Positions 23,007-30,480 of a DNA stretch of 40,908 nucleotides are shown here, one piece after another. Source of the stretch: Acidobacteria bacterium RIFCSPLOWO2_12_FULL_65_11 (lineage in GTDB: Bacteria; Acidobacteriota; Vicinamibacteria; Vicinamibacterales; CAVVIG01); NCBI GenBank assembly GCA_001767495.1, contig MELA01000006.1:1-40908 (forward strand), written 5' to 3'. The notes under the pieces were generated by a model. The model had not been told where the DNA came from and did not search any database. It saw only the letters and a program-made list of their open reading frames with translations. The first letter of the stretch is position 1; each line of letters opens with the position of its first letter. The position numbers and the translations under genes were made by a program.

Positions 23007-24254
23007 CTACCGGAACCCGAACAGCATCCAGCACAGAGCGGCGCCGACCACCGACATCGATAGCCCCCACACGAGCAGCCCGTTGAAGAGCGCGCGTGTG
23101 TCGCTGCCGGGCGTTGCGCCCGCGATGTAGAGTGCCCCCACGGTGGACAGCGACGACAGGTCCACGAGGCTGGCCGACACGTTTATCGACCACGCGATCG
23201 GCAGCGGGTCGAGCCCGCCCAGGTGTGTCGCAAGGTCCGGCGCCATCGGCAGGAAGGCCGGCAACACCACGCCCGAGGTGCTGCTGTAGACGGACACCAG
23301 ACCGGTGCCGAACGCGACAATCGGCGCGATCGTTTCGCGGGTGGACAGGCTGGCGATTCCGCGCGTGATGAGCGCCAGACCCTGCGTCTCCTGCATCATC
23401 GAGACGAGCACCGTGACGCCGGTCACCATCAGGATGACGCCCCAGGGCATCGCCTTGATGGCTTTCTGCTCGTCCACCGTCCGGAGCAGCGTCAGCGCCA
23501 CCGCGGTCACGAGGGCCACCAGGCCCACGTCGAGCCCGAACCCCGCCACAGCCACGACGAGCGCCGCAATCCCCGCCGCCGTCAGCCAATGCCTGGCCCC
23601 CATCGGGCCCGCATCCGGCTCCTGGGCCGCGGCGGCGCCGGCGCGCCGCCCGAACAGGCGCCAACCGCCCAGGAGGAGGAATCCGCCGACGGCGACGATG
23701 GCGTGGGCGAGCGCGTTGAACGCGAAGGTCTCCCACTCGACCCCGCCCAGCCCGATGCGCGCCATCACGCCGTGCGCGACGATCCCGGTAGGCGCAAACG
23801 GCGACAGCGTGCCCGCGAGCGCGCCATTGCCCGTCATGATCGCCATGAGCAGGGGTGGCACACCCGCGCGTCCCGCCACCGCCATGGCCGGCCCCGCGAG
23901 CAGCGCGCTGGCTGGCGTGGCGCCGGCACCGATCGTGGCGATGATGAAGCCCAGCACGAAGAACATAATCGGGAGCAGCCCCGCGTGCCCACGGCAGAGA
24001 CGGACGGCGCGCGCCGTGAGCCGCTCGAGGGTGCCGTTGCACTCGGCGATGCTGAAGAGGAGCGTGACGCTGATGAGCGTCACCAGCAGCGACACCGGAA
24101 AGCCGTTGAGCACGGTGTCGAGCGACATGCCGCCCAGATACACGCCGACCAGCATGGCCATGGCCAGAGACAGCAGACCCACGTTGATCGTCGTGAAGCA
24201 GCTCAGGAGGACCGCCACGACGAGCGCGGCGATCGAGATCCAGGCCAGGCTCAC
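23007..24254 (-). CDS. MatC-like dicarboxylate carrier
   Basis: A 415-aa membrane protein with about twelve hydrophobic segments. The N-terminal half (INVGLLSLAMAMLVGVYLGG, FPVSLLVTLISVTLLF, TGNGALAGTLSPFAPTGIV) resembles the MatC N-terminal domain of dicarboxylate carriers in the ion transporter superfamily. The C-terminal half has a similar repeat (VSVYSSTSGVVLPAFLPMAP). It probably imports malonate- or malate-like acids, with the substrate inferred from the family only. The GTG start (24254) overlaps the MmgE/PrpD stop as GTGA. The longer frame to 24833 is antisense-like read-through of that gene. Confidence 0.83.
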   Translation of the reverse strand: MSLAWISIAALVVAVLLSCFTTINVGLLSLAMAMLVGVYLGGMSLDTVLNGFPVSLLVTLISVTLLFSIAECNGTLERLTARAVRLCRGHAGLLPIMFFVLGFIIATIGAGATPASALLAGPAMAVAGRAGVPPLLMAIMTGNGALAGTLSPFAPTGIVAHGVMARIGLGGVEWETFAFNALAHAIVAVGGFLLLGGWRLFGRRAGAAAAQEPDAGPMGARHWLTAAGIAALVVAVAGFGLDVGLVALVTAVALTLLRTVDEQKAIKAMPWGVILMVTGVTVLVSMMQETQGLALITRGIASLSTRETIAPIVAFGTGLVSVYSSTSGVVLPAFLPMAPDLATHLGGLDPLPIAWSINVSASLVDLSSLSTVGALYIAGATPGSDTRALFNGLLVWGLSMSVVGAALCWMLFGFR

Positions 24255-25690
24255 CGTGCGGCCACCGCCGGGGACGTGGATGGAGAGAGGAGGCGAACCA
24301 GATCGGTGACGTCGGCCGCCGCATCGAGCGACTCCACCGCGCCGAGCACCGCGGTCATGGCCGACCGATCCAGCACCGCCGATGCGCAGTCGGTGAACTT
24401 CTCGTGCAGCTCCTCGCGCGTGAAAGGCCGGTCGGGGCCGCCGCGGTAGCGCTCGTCCGCCGCCTGCACGAGCGTACGGCCGTCCACGAGATCCACCTCC
24501 ACCGTGCTGCGGATCTTTTCGAACCCGCGCGCCTCGATCTCCGGGTCGAGCACGGTCTCGACCTTCGCCATCATCGCCTGCACGGGCGCGCTGCGGACGA
24601 ACTGGTCGGTGAACTCGTGGATCCCGGCCTTCCGGCGGAGCGCGATGCTCGCGAGCATGAACGGCGGGCTGAACTTGGCCTCCAGCTCGCTCTGCGCCAC
24701 CGTGTAGCGGAGCGGGTTGAGGATGTTCGAGCCGGCGCGGAGACGGATGGCGCGAATCTGCTCCGGCCGCACGTCGTAGGTCACAACCAGCGTGCGCATC
24801 GCGTCCATGCTGGCGTGCCCCAGCACGCCGCACGGATACGGCTTGATCGAGACGCCGGGGCTCACGATGGTGTGGGGGTTCCCCAGCACGCCGACGATCC
24901 GGGCCGGGTCGAAGCCGTCCCCGAAGCTGAGCACCTCAAAGAAGCCCCAGGGCCCGTCGAGGGCCTCGCCGCCGCCGGTGAACCCCTTTGCGGCCAGCTC
25001 CGCGGCCATCACGCCGTTCTGCGCCGCGCGGCCCACGTGCAGCGGCTTGGTCATCGTCCCGAAGTTCACCCGGATGCCCGACGCCATGCTGGCCGCGATC
25101 GCGATCGCGTGGGCCGTCGCCTCGGGCCCCAACCCGAGCAGCTTCGCCGTGGCCGCCATCGCCCCGAAGGTCCCCACGGTGCCAGAGGAATGAAAGCCCT
25201 TCTTGTAGTGGTGCGGATGGATCGCCTCGGCGATCTTGCACTCCACTTCGAAGCCAGTCAGGAACGCCTCGAGAAACTGCGCGCCCGACGCGCGCTGCCG
25301 CTCCCCTACCGCCAGCGCCGCGGCCAGCGGGGGAATCGTCGGGTGCGTCAACAGGCCGAAGATGCGGTCGGAGGTCGTCGACAGCTGCGTGTCGTCGAAG
25401 TCGAGCGCATGCCCACTCGTCCCGTTGAGGAGCGCCGCAGACGACGCGCTCGTGCGAAACGGGGCCGGTCCGAGCGAGGTGGCCTCAGGTGTCTTCTCGC
25501 CCGCGTGCACGTACTGCCGGAGGATTGAGGCACCCTGGGAGGTGGAGCCCGCGAGCATCACGCCCAGCCCGTCGATCACGCACCGCTTCGCCAGCCCCAC
25601 CGCCTCGGCCGGGAAATCCCGCCAGCGCGCCCGGGTGATGAAGTCGACAACCGCGCCGGTGGCGCGAATCTCCTCGCTCAACTGCGACAC
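24251..25690 (-). CDS. MmgE/PrpD-family protein (2-methylcitrate dehydratase-like)
   Basis: A 479-aa protein of the family that includes 2-methylcitrate dehydratase, cis-aconitate decarboxylase and related enzymes. Landmarks are GTSGHALDFDDTQLST, HHYKKGFHSSGTVGTFGAMA, MASGIRVNFGTMTKPLHVGRAAQNG and KPYPCGVLGHASMDAM (the last two are each conserved active-site regions). No prpB or prpC lies nearby, so a classical methylcitrate cycle is not supported. Its operon with a dicarboxylate carrier and a hydroxyacid dehydrogenase points to breakdown of a di- or tricarboxylic acid. It is the first gene of the operon. Confidence 0.87.
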   Translation of the reverse strand: MSQLSEEIRATGAVVDFITRARWRDFPAEAVGLAKRCVIDGLGVMLAGSTSQGASILRQYVHAGEKTPEATSLGPAPFRTSASSAALLNGTSGHALDFDDTQLSTTSDRIFGLLTHPTIPPLAAALAVGERQRASGAQFLEAFLTGFEVECKIAEAIHPHHYKKGFHSSGTVGTFGAMAATAKLLGLGPEATAHAIAIAASMASGIRVNFGTMTKPLHVGRAAQNGVMAAELAAKGFTGGGEALDGPWGFFEVLSFGDGFDPARIVGVLGNPHTIVSPGVSIKPYPCGVLGHASMDAMRTLVVTYDVRPEQIRAIRLRAGSNILNPLRYTVAQSELEAKFSPPFMLASIALRRKAGIHEFTDQFVRSAPVQAMMAKVETVLDPEIEARGFEKIRSTVEVDLVDGRTLVQAADERYRGGPDRPFTREELHEKFTDCASAVLDRSAMTAVLGAVESLDAAADVTDLVRLLSPSTSPAVAAR

Positions 25691-25737
25691 TCCTTCAATG
25701 GGAATCGTGTGTATCGACGGGCGCTCGCGACACCTAC

Positions 25738-25835
25738 AGCGTTTTTCACAACGCCGTAGTACGTAGTGTCCGGCTTTAGCCGGACCAGCGGGCGGTCCGC
25801 CTGAAGGCGGACACTACAGCGTTGTGAAAAGCGCA
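25738..25835. repeat. Double-hairpin palindromic element, copy 2, inside larger inverted arms
   Basis: The core 25763-25817 has the ends GTAGTGTCCG and CGGACACTAC and two inner hairpins, GTCCGGCTTTAGCCGGAC and GTCCGCCTGAAGGCGGAC. This is nearly the reverse complement of copy 1. Outside the core, GCGTTTTTCACAACGC on the left faces GCGTTGTGAAAAGCGC on the right with few mismatches, so the whole is a nested palindrome of about 98 bp. It occupies the gap between the cupredoxin gene and mmgE/prpD, both on the minus strand. Confidence 0.75.
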
Positions 25836-25880
25836 TTAACGCTGTTCTCATCACCGCGTCGGCGGGGCTCCTGTGGTCGG

Positions 25881-26585
25881 CTAACGCTGTTCTCCGAAGG
25901 GATAGGGGCGGACGACGAGATCGCGTGGATAGGGGATCGCTTTCTTCTGCACGATATCCTGCGACGCGCAGGCGCCGAGGATGACGGCAGACGAGGGATA
26001 CATCGGCGCGCGCCCCTCGCGGGCCCCGTACCCCGGCTCCTTCTCGCCTGGGCCACCCGGCCTGCCAACCACGATACGCCCCACCATCCCGATCGCTTCA
26101 TGGGTCGAGCTGAAGTAATCGTAGGTGCCTTCGACGTCGAAGGTCTGCTCGAAACGGATGAAGCCGTCGGCCGCCCTGTTCATCGGGCCGGAGTCGAACG
26201 GCTTGGCGGTCTCCGGGATGCGCAACTCGTGATTCTCATTGGCAGGGTGGAACGCGGTGACGCTCACGCCCATCAGGGCGCCCACGCCGCCGCTGAAGGC
26301 AAATTCCCACCGGACGGTCCCGCCCTTCGGCACAAAGACCCCGGCAGGGTCGAAGAAATACTGGCCGCGGGGAAACGCCAGGCCCACGCGCACCACGGCG
26401 GGTTGCCCCGGCCCCGCCGGCTGCGCGGGACCCCCTGCGCCGCGTCCTCGCTGGCCGGGGCCACGTGCGCGCGCGCCCGGCACCTGCTCCTGGGCCGAGG
26501 CCGCACGCGCCCACCAAGGAAGGGTCGCCACCAGCGCGGCGGCGCCGCAGCGTTCAAGAACGGTTCGACGAGAGACAAGGGCCAC
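25881..26585 (-). CDS. Exported cupredoxin-domain protein lacking the copper-ligand Cys
   Basis: A 234-aa protein with an N-terminal Tat-like signal (SRRTVLERCGAAALVATLPW ... ARAASA) and a Gly/Pro/Arg-rich linker (35-62). A plastocyanin-like domain follows: FVPKGGTVRWEF, AFHPANENHELRIPE with a candidate His ligand, and YDYFSSTHEAIGMVGRIVV. In type-1 copper proteins the last motif is CxxH...M. Here H162 and M167 remain, but the Cys position is Ser159 (codon AGC). A normal type-1 site is thus unlikely. The start is GTG at 26585, placed by a GGAGGGGAG ribosome site, 4 nt after the PQQ protein stop. It is probably cotranscribed with that periplasmic protein. Confidence 0.8.
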   Translation of the reverse strand: MALVSRRTVLERCGAAALVATLPWWARAASAQEQVPGARARGPGQRGRGAGGPAQPAGPGQPAVVRVGLAFPRGQYFFDPAGVFVPKGGTVRWEFAFSGGVGALMGVSVTAFHPANENHELRIPETAKPFDSGPMNRAADGFIRFEQTFDVEGTYDYFSSTHEAIGMVGRIVVGRPGGPGEKEPGYGAREGRAPMYPSSAVILGACASQDIVQKKAIPYPRDLVVRPYPFGEQR

Positions 26586-26589
26586 GTCG

Positions 26590-28035
26590 TTATCTCCCCT
26601 CCGGGGTAAAGCAGTAGACCGCATGGGCGTACGGCGTCTTCTCGCCCTGCCACGCACCGGTTTCCCCATTGCTCGCGTAGAGCGCGCCGTTGGCCACCGT
26701 CATGCCACCCCGCACGGCGCTCGGCATCGCGAATTCCCAGAGCCGCTGACCGGTGTTCGCGTCGAGCGCTTCGAGTTTCGCCGGATTGGTGATCCCCTGA
26801 TACATGACGCCGTTGGCCACCGCGATCGGCGACGCCTGCAGGCCCGGGTTCGGCACGAGCCACTCGATGTCGCCGGTATAGGCGTTGAGCGCGGCTGACA
26901 CGCCGAGCGAGGGCACGCTGGACGGCGATGCGCTCTGGAGGTACACCCGGTTGTAGGCCACGGCGGTGGCGCAGATGAGCGGCCCCGAACTGGCGCTCGG
27001 CGCATTGAGCGCCACCTTCCAGTACAGCTCGCCGGTGTGCCGGTTCAGGCAGACGAAATTGGCCTTGTTGCCCGCGCCGACGCACCGCCGCACGTCGCCG
27101 CGCGACCGCTGCGGCGCCACCGCATCGAACACCATCGGATGCGCGCAGAAATCGAGGTCGTGGATATCCTGCGGGTGCGCCTGATACGCCCACAGCAGCT
27201 CCCCCGTATCCACGTCGTGCGCGATGAGGCTGTTGGCGTACAACGTGGGACCGTTATAGGCCTTCGCATTGCCGGTGACGTTGAAGACGACGTTCTGCTG
27301 CTCGTCGATCGCGGCGGAGGTCCACATCGACGCGCCGCCCGTCTGGTACTTCTCCGGCACGTCCTTCACGACGCGGAACCGCCAACGGACCGCACCGGTC
27401 TCGGCGTGCATGCAGACGACCTCTGTCATGCTCCCGCTGTAGCCGACGATCACATTGTCGCGGTACACGACGGGCGAAAACATCATCGACGCCATCATTT
27501 CCTTGCGGGGCTCGACGGCCGTCTTCCAGATCTCCCTGCCGGTTGCCGCATCGAGACAGTGCACGTTGCACAGACCGGTGCCGAAGTAAATGCGGCCGTT
27601 CTCGTAGTGCGCGGAGGAGCGCGTGCCGGGCAGCAGGTAGTTGGCCAGCCATTCGCCGCCCACCCCGGTCTCGAAGGACCAGTTCAACGTGCCCGTCGCG
27701 CTGTCGAGGGAGTAGTAGTACCCGCCCGCGCCGAAGAACAGCGTGTTGCCAATCACGGTGGGCGTGGACTGGATCGGCCAGCCGTCCTTTGTCCCGAACG
27801 CCCACTTCATTTTCAGCTGCCCGACGTTGCCCGGGCCGATCGCCTTCTCGTTTCGATTGAAACGCGTGTTGTGGAGGTCGTACCCGAATCGCGTCCAGTC
27901 GGCCTGCCCCGGCTTGGGCAACCCCTCAGCACGAAGCAGCTGCGGGAAGACGTTCGAGAGCACGCTCGCCGCAGCGACGCGCCCGGTGCCGTCCAAGAAC
28001 TTTCTCCGCGAAACGCCTTCGATCAGCATCGTCAT
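26590..28035 (-). CDS. PQQ-type beta-propeller protein with Tat signal
   Basis: A 481-aa protein starting with a twin-arginine signal (EGVSRRKFLDGTGRVAAASV). Repeated propeller blades end in motifs such as YYYSLDSATGTLNWSFETG, VHCLDAATGREIWK, VVCMHAETGAVRWRF and VCLNRHTGELYWKV, the pattern of PQQ-dependent dehydrogenases. It is shorter than a full PQQ alcohol dehydrogenase and has no heme motif, so it may be a dehydrogenase relying on a separate electron acceptor or a non-catalytic propeller. The acceptor could be the cupredoxin encoded 4 nt downstream, although that protein lacks its Cys ligand. An AATAAT lies 5 nt before the ATG. Confidence 0.82.
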   Translation of the reverse strand: MTMLIEGVSRRKFLDGTGRVAAASVLSNVFPQLLRAEGLPKPGQADWTRFGYDLHNTRFNRNEKAIGPGNVGQLKMKWAFGTKDGWPIQSTPTVIGNTLFFGAGGYYYSLDSATGTLNWSFETGVGGEWLANYLLPGTRSSAHYENGRIYFGTGLCNVHCLDAATGREIWKTAVEPRKEMMASMMFSPVVYRDNVIVGYSGSMTEVVCMHAETGAVRWRFRVVKDVPEKYQTGGASMWTSAAIDEQQNVVFNVTGNAKAYNGPTLYANSLIAHDVDTGELLWAYQAHPQDIHDLDFCAHPMVFDAVAPQRSRGDVRRCVGAGNKANFVCLNRHTGELYWKVALNAPSASSGPLICATAVAYNRVYLQSASPSSVPSLGVSAALNAYTGDIEWLVPNPGLQASPIAVANGVMYQGITNPAKLEALDANTGQRLWEFAMPSAVRGGMTVANGALYASNGETGAWQGEKTPYAHAVYCFTPEGR

Positions 28036-28286
28036 CTTCCATTATTGGTGCGGTGGCGTGCATTCGGGACGCCAGCAGCTGTCTTCGCTGCGGCCCCTGA
28101 GCCCTGACACGGGGCATCTTACACCCGGTGCCGACTGTCGCGCACGAGAACGCGACGAGCCGGCAAGCCAAGAACGCGCTGCGTCTCAGATCCGCCCGAC
28201 GGCTCTTCCGCTGGCGCGCTTCGCCAAGTCCCTGTGGTATCGTGTCGTCGCGCAAGAAAAAGCTTCTATTGTGGGAGGAAGACGCG
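28036..28286. promoter_or_regulatory. Divergent promoter region of the two PQQ genes
   Basis: This 251-bp region lies between two divergently transcribed PQQ-protein genes. On the plus strand GGGAGGAA (about 28273-28280) is a strong Shine-Dalgarno sequence that fixes the GTG start at 28287. On the minus strand AATAAT lies just before the ATG at 28035. No operator symmetry was obvious to me. Confidence 0.4.
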
Positions 28287-30434
28287 GTGAAGATCTCAAG
28301 ACAGATACTGATCGTCGGCGCTATCGCGGGCATGGCCGGACTCGCGCTCGCCTCCCGGTTCTCGTGGAGCGTCGTTGCGCAGTCGCTGGTCAGCCCGTCG
28401 TTCACCGAGGCCCAGGCCACCTCCGGCCAGGCGACCTACGCAGAGAGGTGCGCGTCGTGCCACGGCGCGAACCTCGACGACGGCGCGTTTGGGCCGCCCG
28501 TGAAGGGGGTTGAATTTCGCCAGAGCTGGTTCGGGCGTCCCGCCGACTCGCTCTTCAGTAAGCTGGAGGCGATGCCGCCGGATGCCCCCGGGTCGCTCGG
28601 GGCGCAAAAGCACGCGGAGCTGCTCGCGTACATCATGTCGCAGAACCAGTTGGCCGCGAGCGACAGGCCGGTCTCGTCGGATCCGGAGACGCTGAAGTCG
28701 ATGCTGCTGCCGGGAGCGGTTGGCGGGCCGGGCGGCGGCCTGACGGCGGGCGTCGCGCTTCCGCCGCCCCCGCCGAAGACGAACCCGCTCGACCGGTACA
28801 CGCCGGTCACCGATGCGCTGCTGGCCACGCCGCCCTCAGGCGAGTGGCTCACCTGGCGCCGCGGCGACGACAGTCAGGGCTTCAGCCCGCTGAAACAGAT
28901 TACCAAGCAGAACGTCGCCGAGCTCCGCGCCGTGTGGAGCTGGTCGTTGCCGAACGGCCCCAACGAAGGCACGCCGCTCTTTCACGATGGCGTGCTCTTC
29001 GTCCACGCCTACGGCGACAAGGTACAGGCGCTCGATGCCGCCACCGGCGACCTGCTGTGGCAGTACTCGCGCCGGTTGCCGGCCGGGCTCAATCCCAGCG
29101 TGAAGCGCGCCATCGCGTTGTACGGCGACAAGGTCTTCACGGGCACATCCGACACCCACGTGGTGGCGCTCGACGCGAAGACGGGCAGGGTCGTCTGGGA
29201 TCGCCCGGTCGCCAGCCAGAAGGACGGCTACGGGCTGACCGGCGGCGTGACGGTCGCCAAGGGGAAAGTGATCGCGAGCACGACCGGCCGCGCGCCGGGC
29301 GGCAACTTCATCGTCGCCTTCGACGCGAACACCGGGCTCGAGGCGTGGCGCTTCCACACGATCCCGAAAACCGGCGAGCCGGGTGGCAACACCTGGAATG
29401 GTGTGCCGGACGAGCAGCGCAACGGCGGGTCGGGGTGGGTGCCGGGCAGCTACGACTACACGACAGGGCTTGTGTACTTCGGCGTCGCCCAGACCTACGA
29501 CACCGGCCCGTACCGCAATCTGGTCGCCGGGCAGAACAACGACCTGCTCTACACCGACGCCACGGTCGCGCTCAATCCCGACACCGGCAAGCTGGTGTGG
29601 CACTTCCAGCACCAGCCAAACGACCAGTGGGACTACGATTGGTCGTTCGGCCGCGTGCTGCTCAAGCTGGCGCCCAACGGGAAGACGCTCGTTCTGACCG
29701 GCGGCAAGCAGGCCATCTTCGATGTCGTCGAGGCCGACAGCGGCAAGTACGCGTTCTCGATGGACCTCGGCGTGCAGGACGTCGTGATCGGGATCGATCC
29801 GGTGACCGGCGCCAAAGCGATCAATCCCCGCCTGATTCCCGGCGGCCGCGACGCCATCACGACCTGCCCGCACGCCGGCGGCGCGAAGAACTGGCTGCCC
29901 GAGTCGTACAACGCCGATACCAAAGTGATGTTCGTGTCGCTGGTGGAGGCGTGTATGGACCTCACCCCGGTGGCGCCGGGCGGTCGCGGGAGCCTGTCGA
30001 CCGGCGTCCGCTGGACGCTGCGCCCACGCCCCGACAGCGACGGCAAGTACGGCCGCGTGCAGGCCATCAACCTCGAAACGAAGAAGACCGTCTGGACCAT
30101 GCGCCAGCGCGCGCCGCAGTCGAGCGGCGTGCTCGCCACCGCCGGCGGTGTCGTGTTCGCGGGCGCACTCGACCGCGTGTTCGCCGCGTACGACGATGCG
30201 ACCGGCAGGCAGCTGTGGCGGGTGCGGCTGAACGACGTGCCGAACTCGGCGCCGATCAGCTACGCCGTCAATGGCAAGCAGTACGTGGCGGTCGTGGTCG
30301 GCAACGGCGGCGCGCAAGCCGCCACGTTTCCGGTGCTCGTGCCGGAGATCAAGAATCCGCCGGACCGCGGCGCGGCGATCTGGGTGTTCGAGCTGCCGGA
30401 CCGGCTGACCGGCGCCAGCCGCACCGCGCGGTAG
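28287..30434 (+). CDS. Cytochrome c-PQQ dehydrogenase fusion
   Basis: A 715-aa exported protein. An N-terminal signal anchor (IGAIAGMAGLALAS-like, residues 8-30) is followed by a class I cytochrome c domain with CASCH (55-59) and the axial ligand in EAMPPDAPG (M96). A Pro/Gly linker follows. From about residue 185 comes a PQQ dehydrogenase propeller with VQALDAATGDLLWQYSRRLP, NDQWDYDWSF, TTCPHAGGAKNWLPESYN and ALDRVFAAYDDATGRQLWRV. It would oxidise an alcohol or aldehyde in the periplasm and pass electrons to its own heme. The heme-first order differs from most quinohemoproteins, which have C-terminal heme domains. The GTG start is chosen by GGGAGGAA 6 nt upstream. The longer frame to 28128 has no support. 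Confidence 0.87.
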   Translation: MKISRQILIVGAIAGMAGLALASRFSWSVVAQSLVSPSFTEAQATSGQATYAERCASCHGANLDDGAFGPPVKGVEFRQSWFGRPADSLFSKLEAMPPDAPGSLGAQKHAELLAYIMSQNQLAASDRPVSSDPETLKSMLLPGAVGGPGGGLTAGVALPPPPPKTNPLDRYTPVTDALLATPPSGEWLTWRRGDDSQGFSPLKQITKQNVAELRAVWSWSLPNGPNEGTPLFHDGVLFVHAYGDKVQALDAATGDLLWQYSRRLPAGLNPSVKRAIALYGDKVFTGTSDTHVVALDAKTGRVVWDRPVASQKDGYGLTGGVTVAKGKVIASTTGRAPGGNFIVAFDANTGLEAWRFHTIPKTGEPGGNTWNGVPDEQRNGGSGWVPGSYDYTTGLVYFGVAQTYDTGPYRNLVAGQNNDLLYTDATVALNPDTGKLVWHFQHQPNDQWDYDWSFGRVLLKLAPNGKTLVLTGGKQAIFDVVEADSGKYAFSMDLGVQDVVIGIDPVTGAKAINPRLIPGGRDAITTCPHAGGAKNWLPESYNADTKVMFVSLVEACMDLTPVAPGGRGSLSTGVRWTLRPRPDSDGKYGRVQAINLETKKTVWTMRQRAPQSSGVLATAGGVVFAGALDRVFAAYDDATGRQLWRVRLNDVPNSAPISYAVNGKQYVAVVVGNGGAQAATFPVLVPEIKNPPDRGAAIWVFELPDRLTGASRTAR

Positions 30435-30480
30435 TCTGGCCGGAGCCTTCTCATCTGGTCTATCGACGAGCGCCGGGAAT

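Noticed and set aside
22972-24324. 450-codon frame overlapping the MatC-like gene on the same strand
   Set aside because: It has Arg/His/Gly-rich composition and no hydrophobic pattern. The alternative frame has clear membrane segments and a GTGA overlap with mmgE/prpD.
26239-26898. Plus-strand frames opposite the cupredoxin and PQQ genes
   Set aside because: They are antisense shadows. The minus strand carries signal peptides, ribosome sites and domain motifs.
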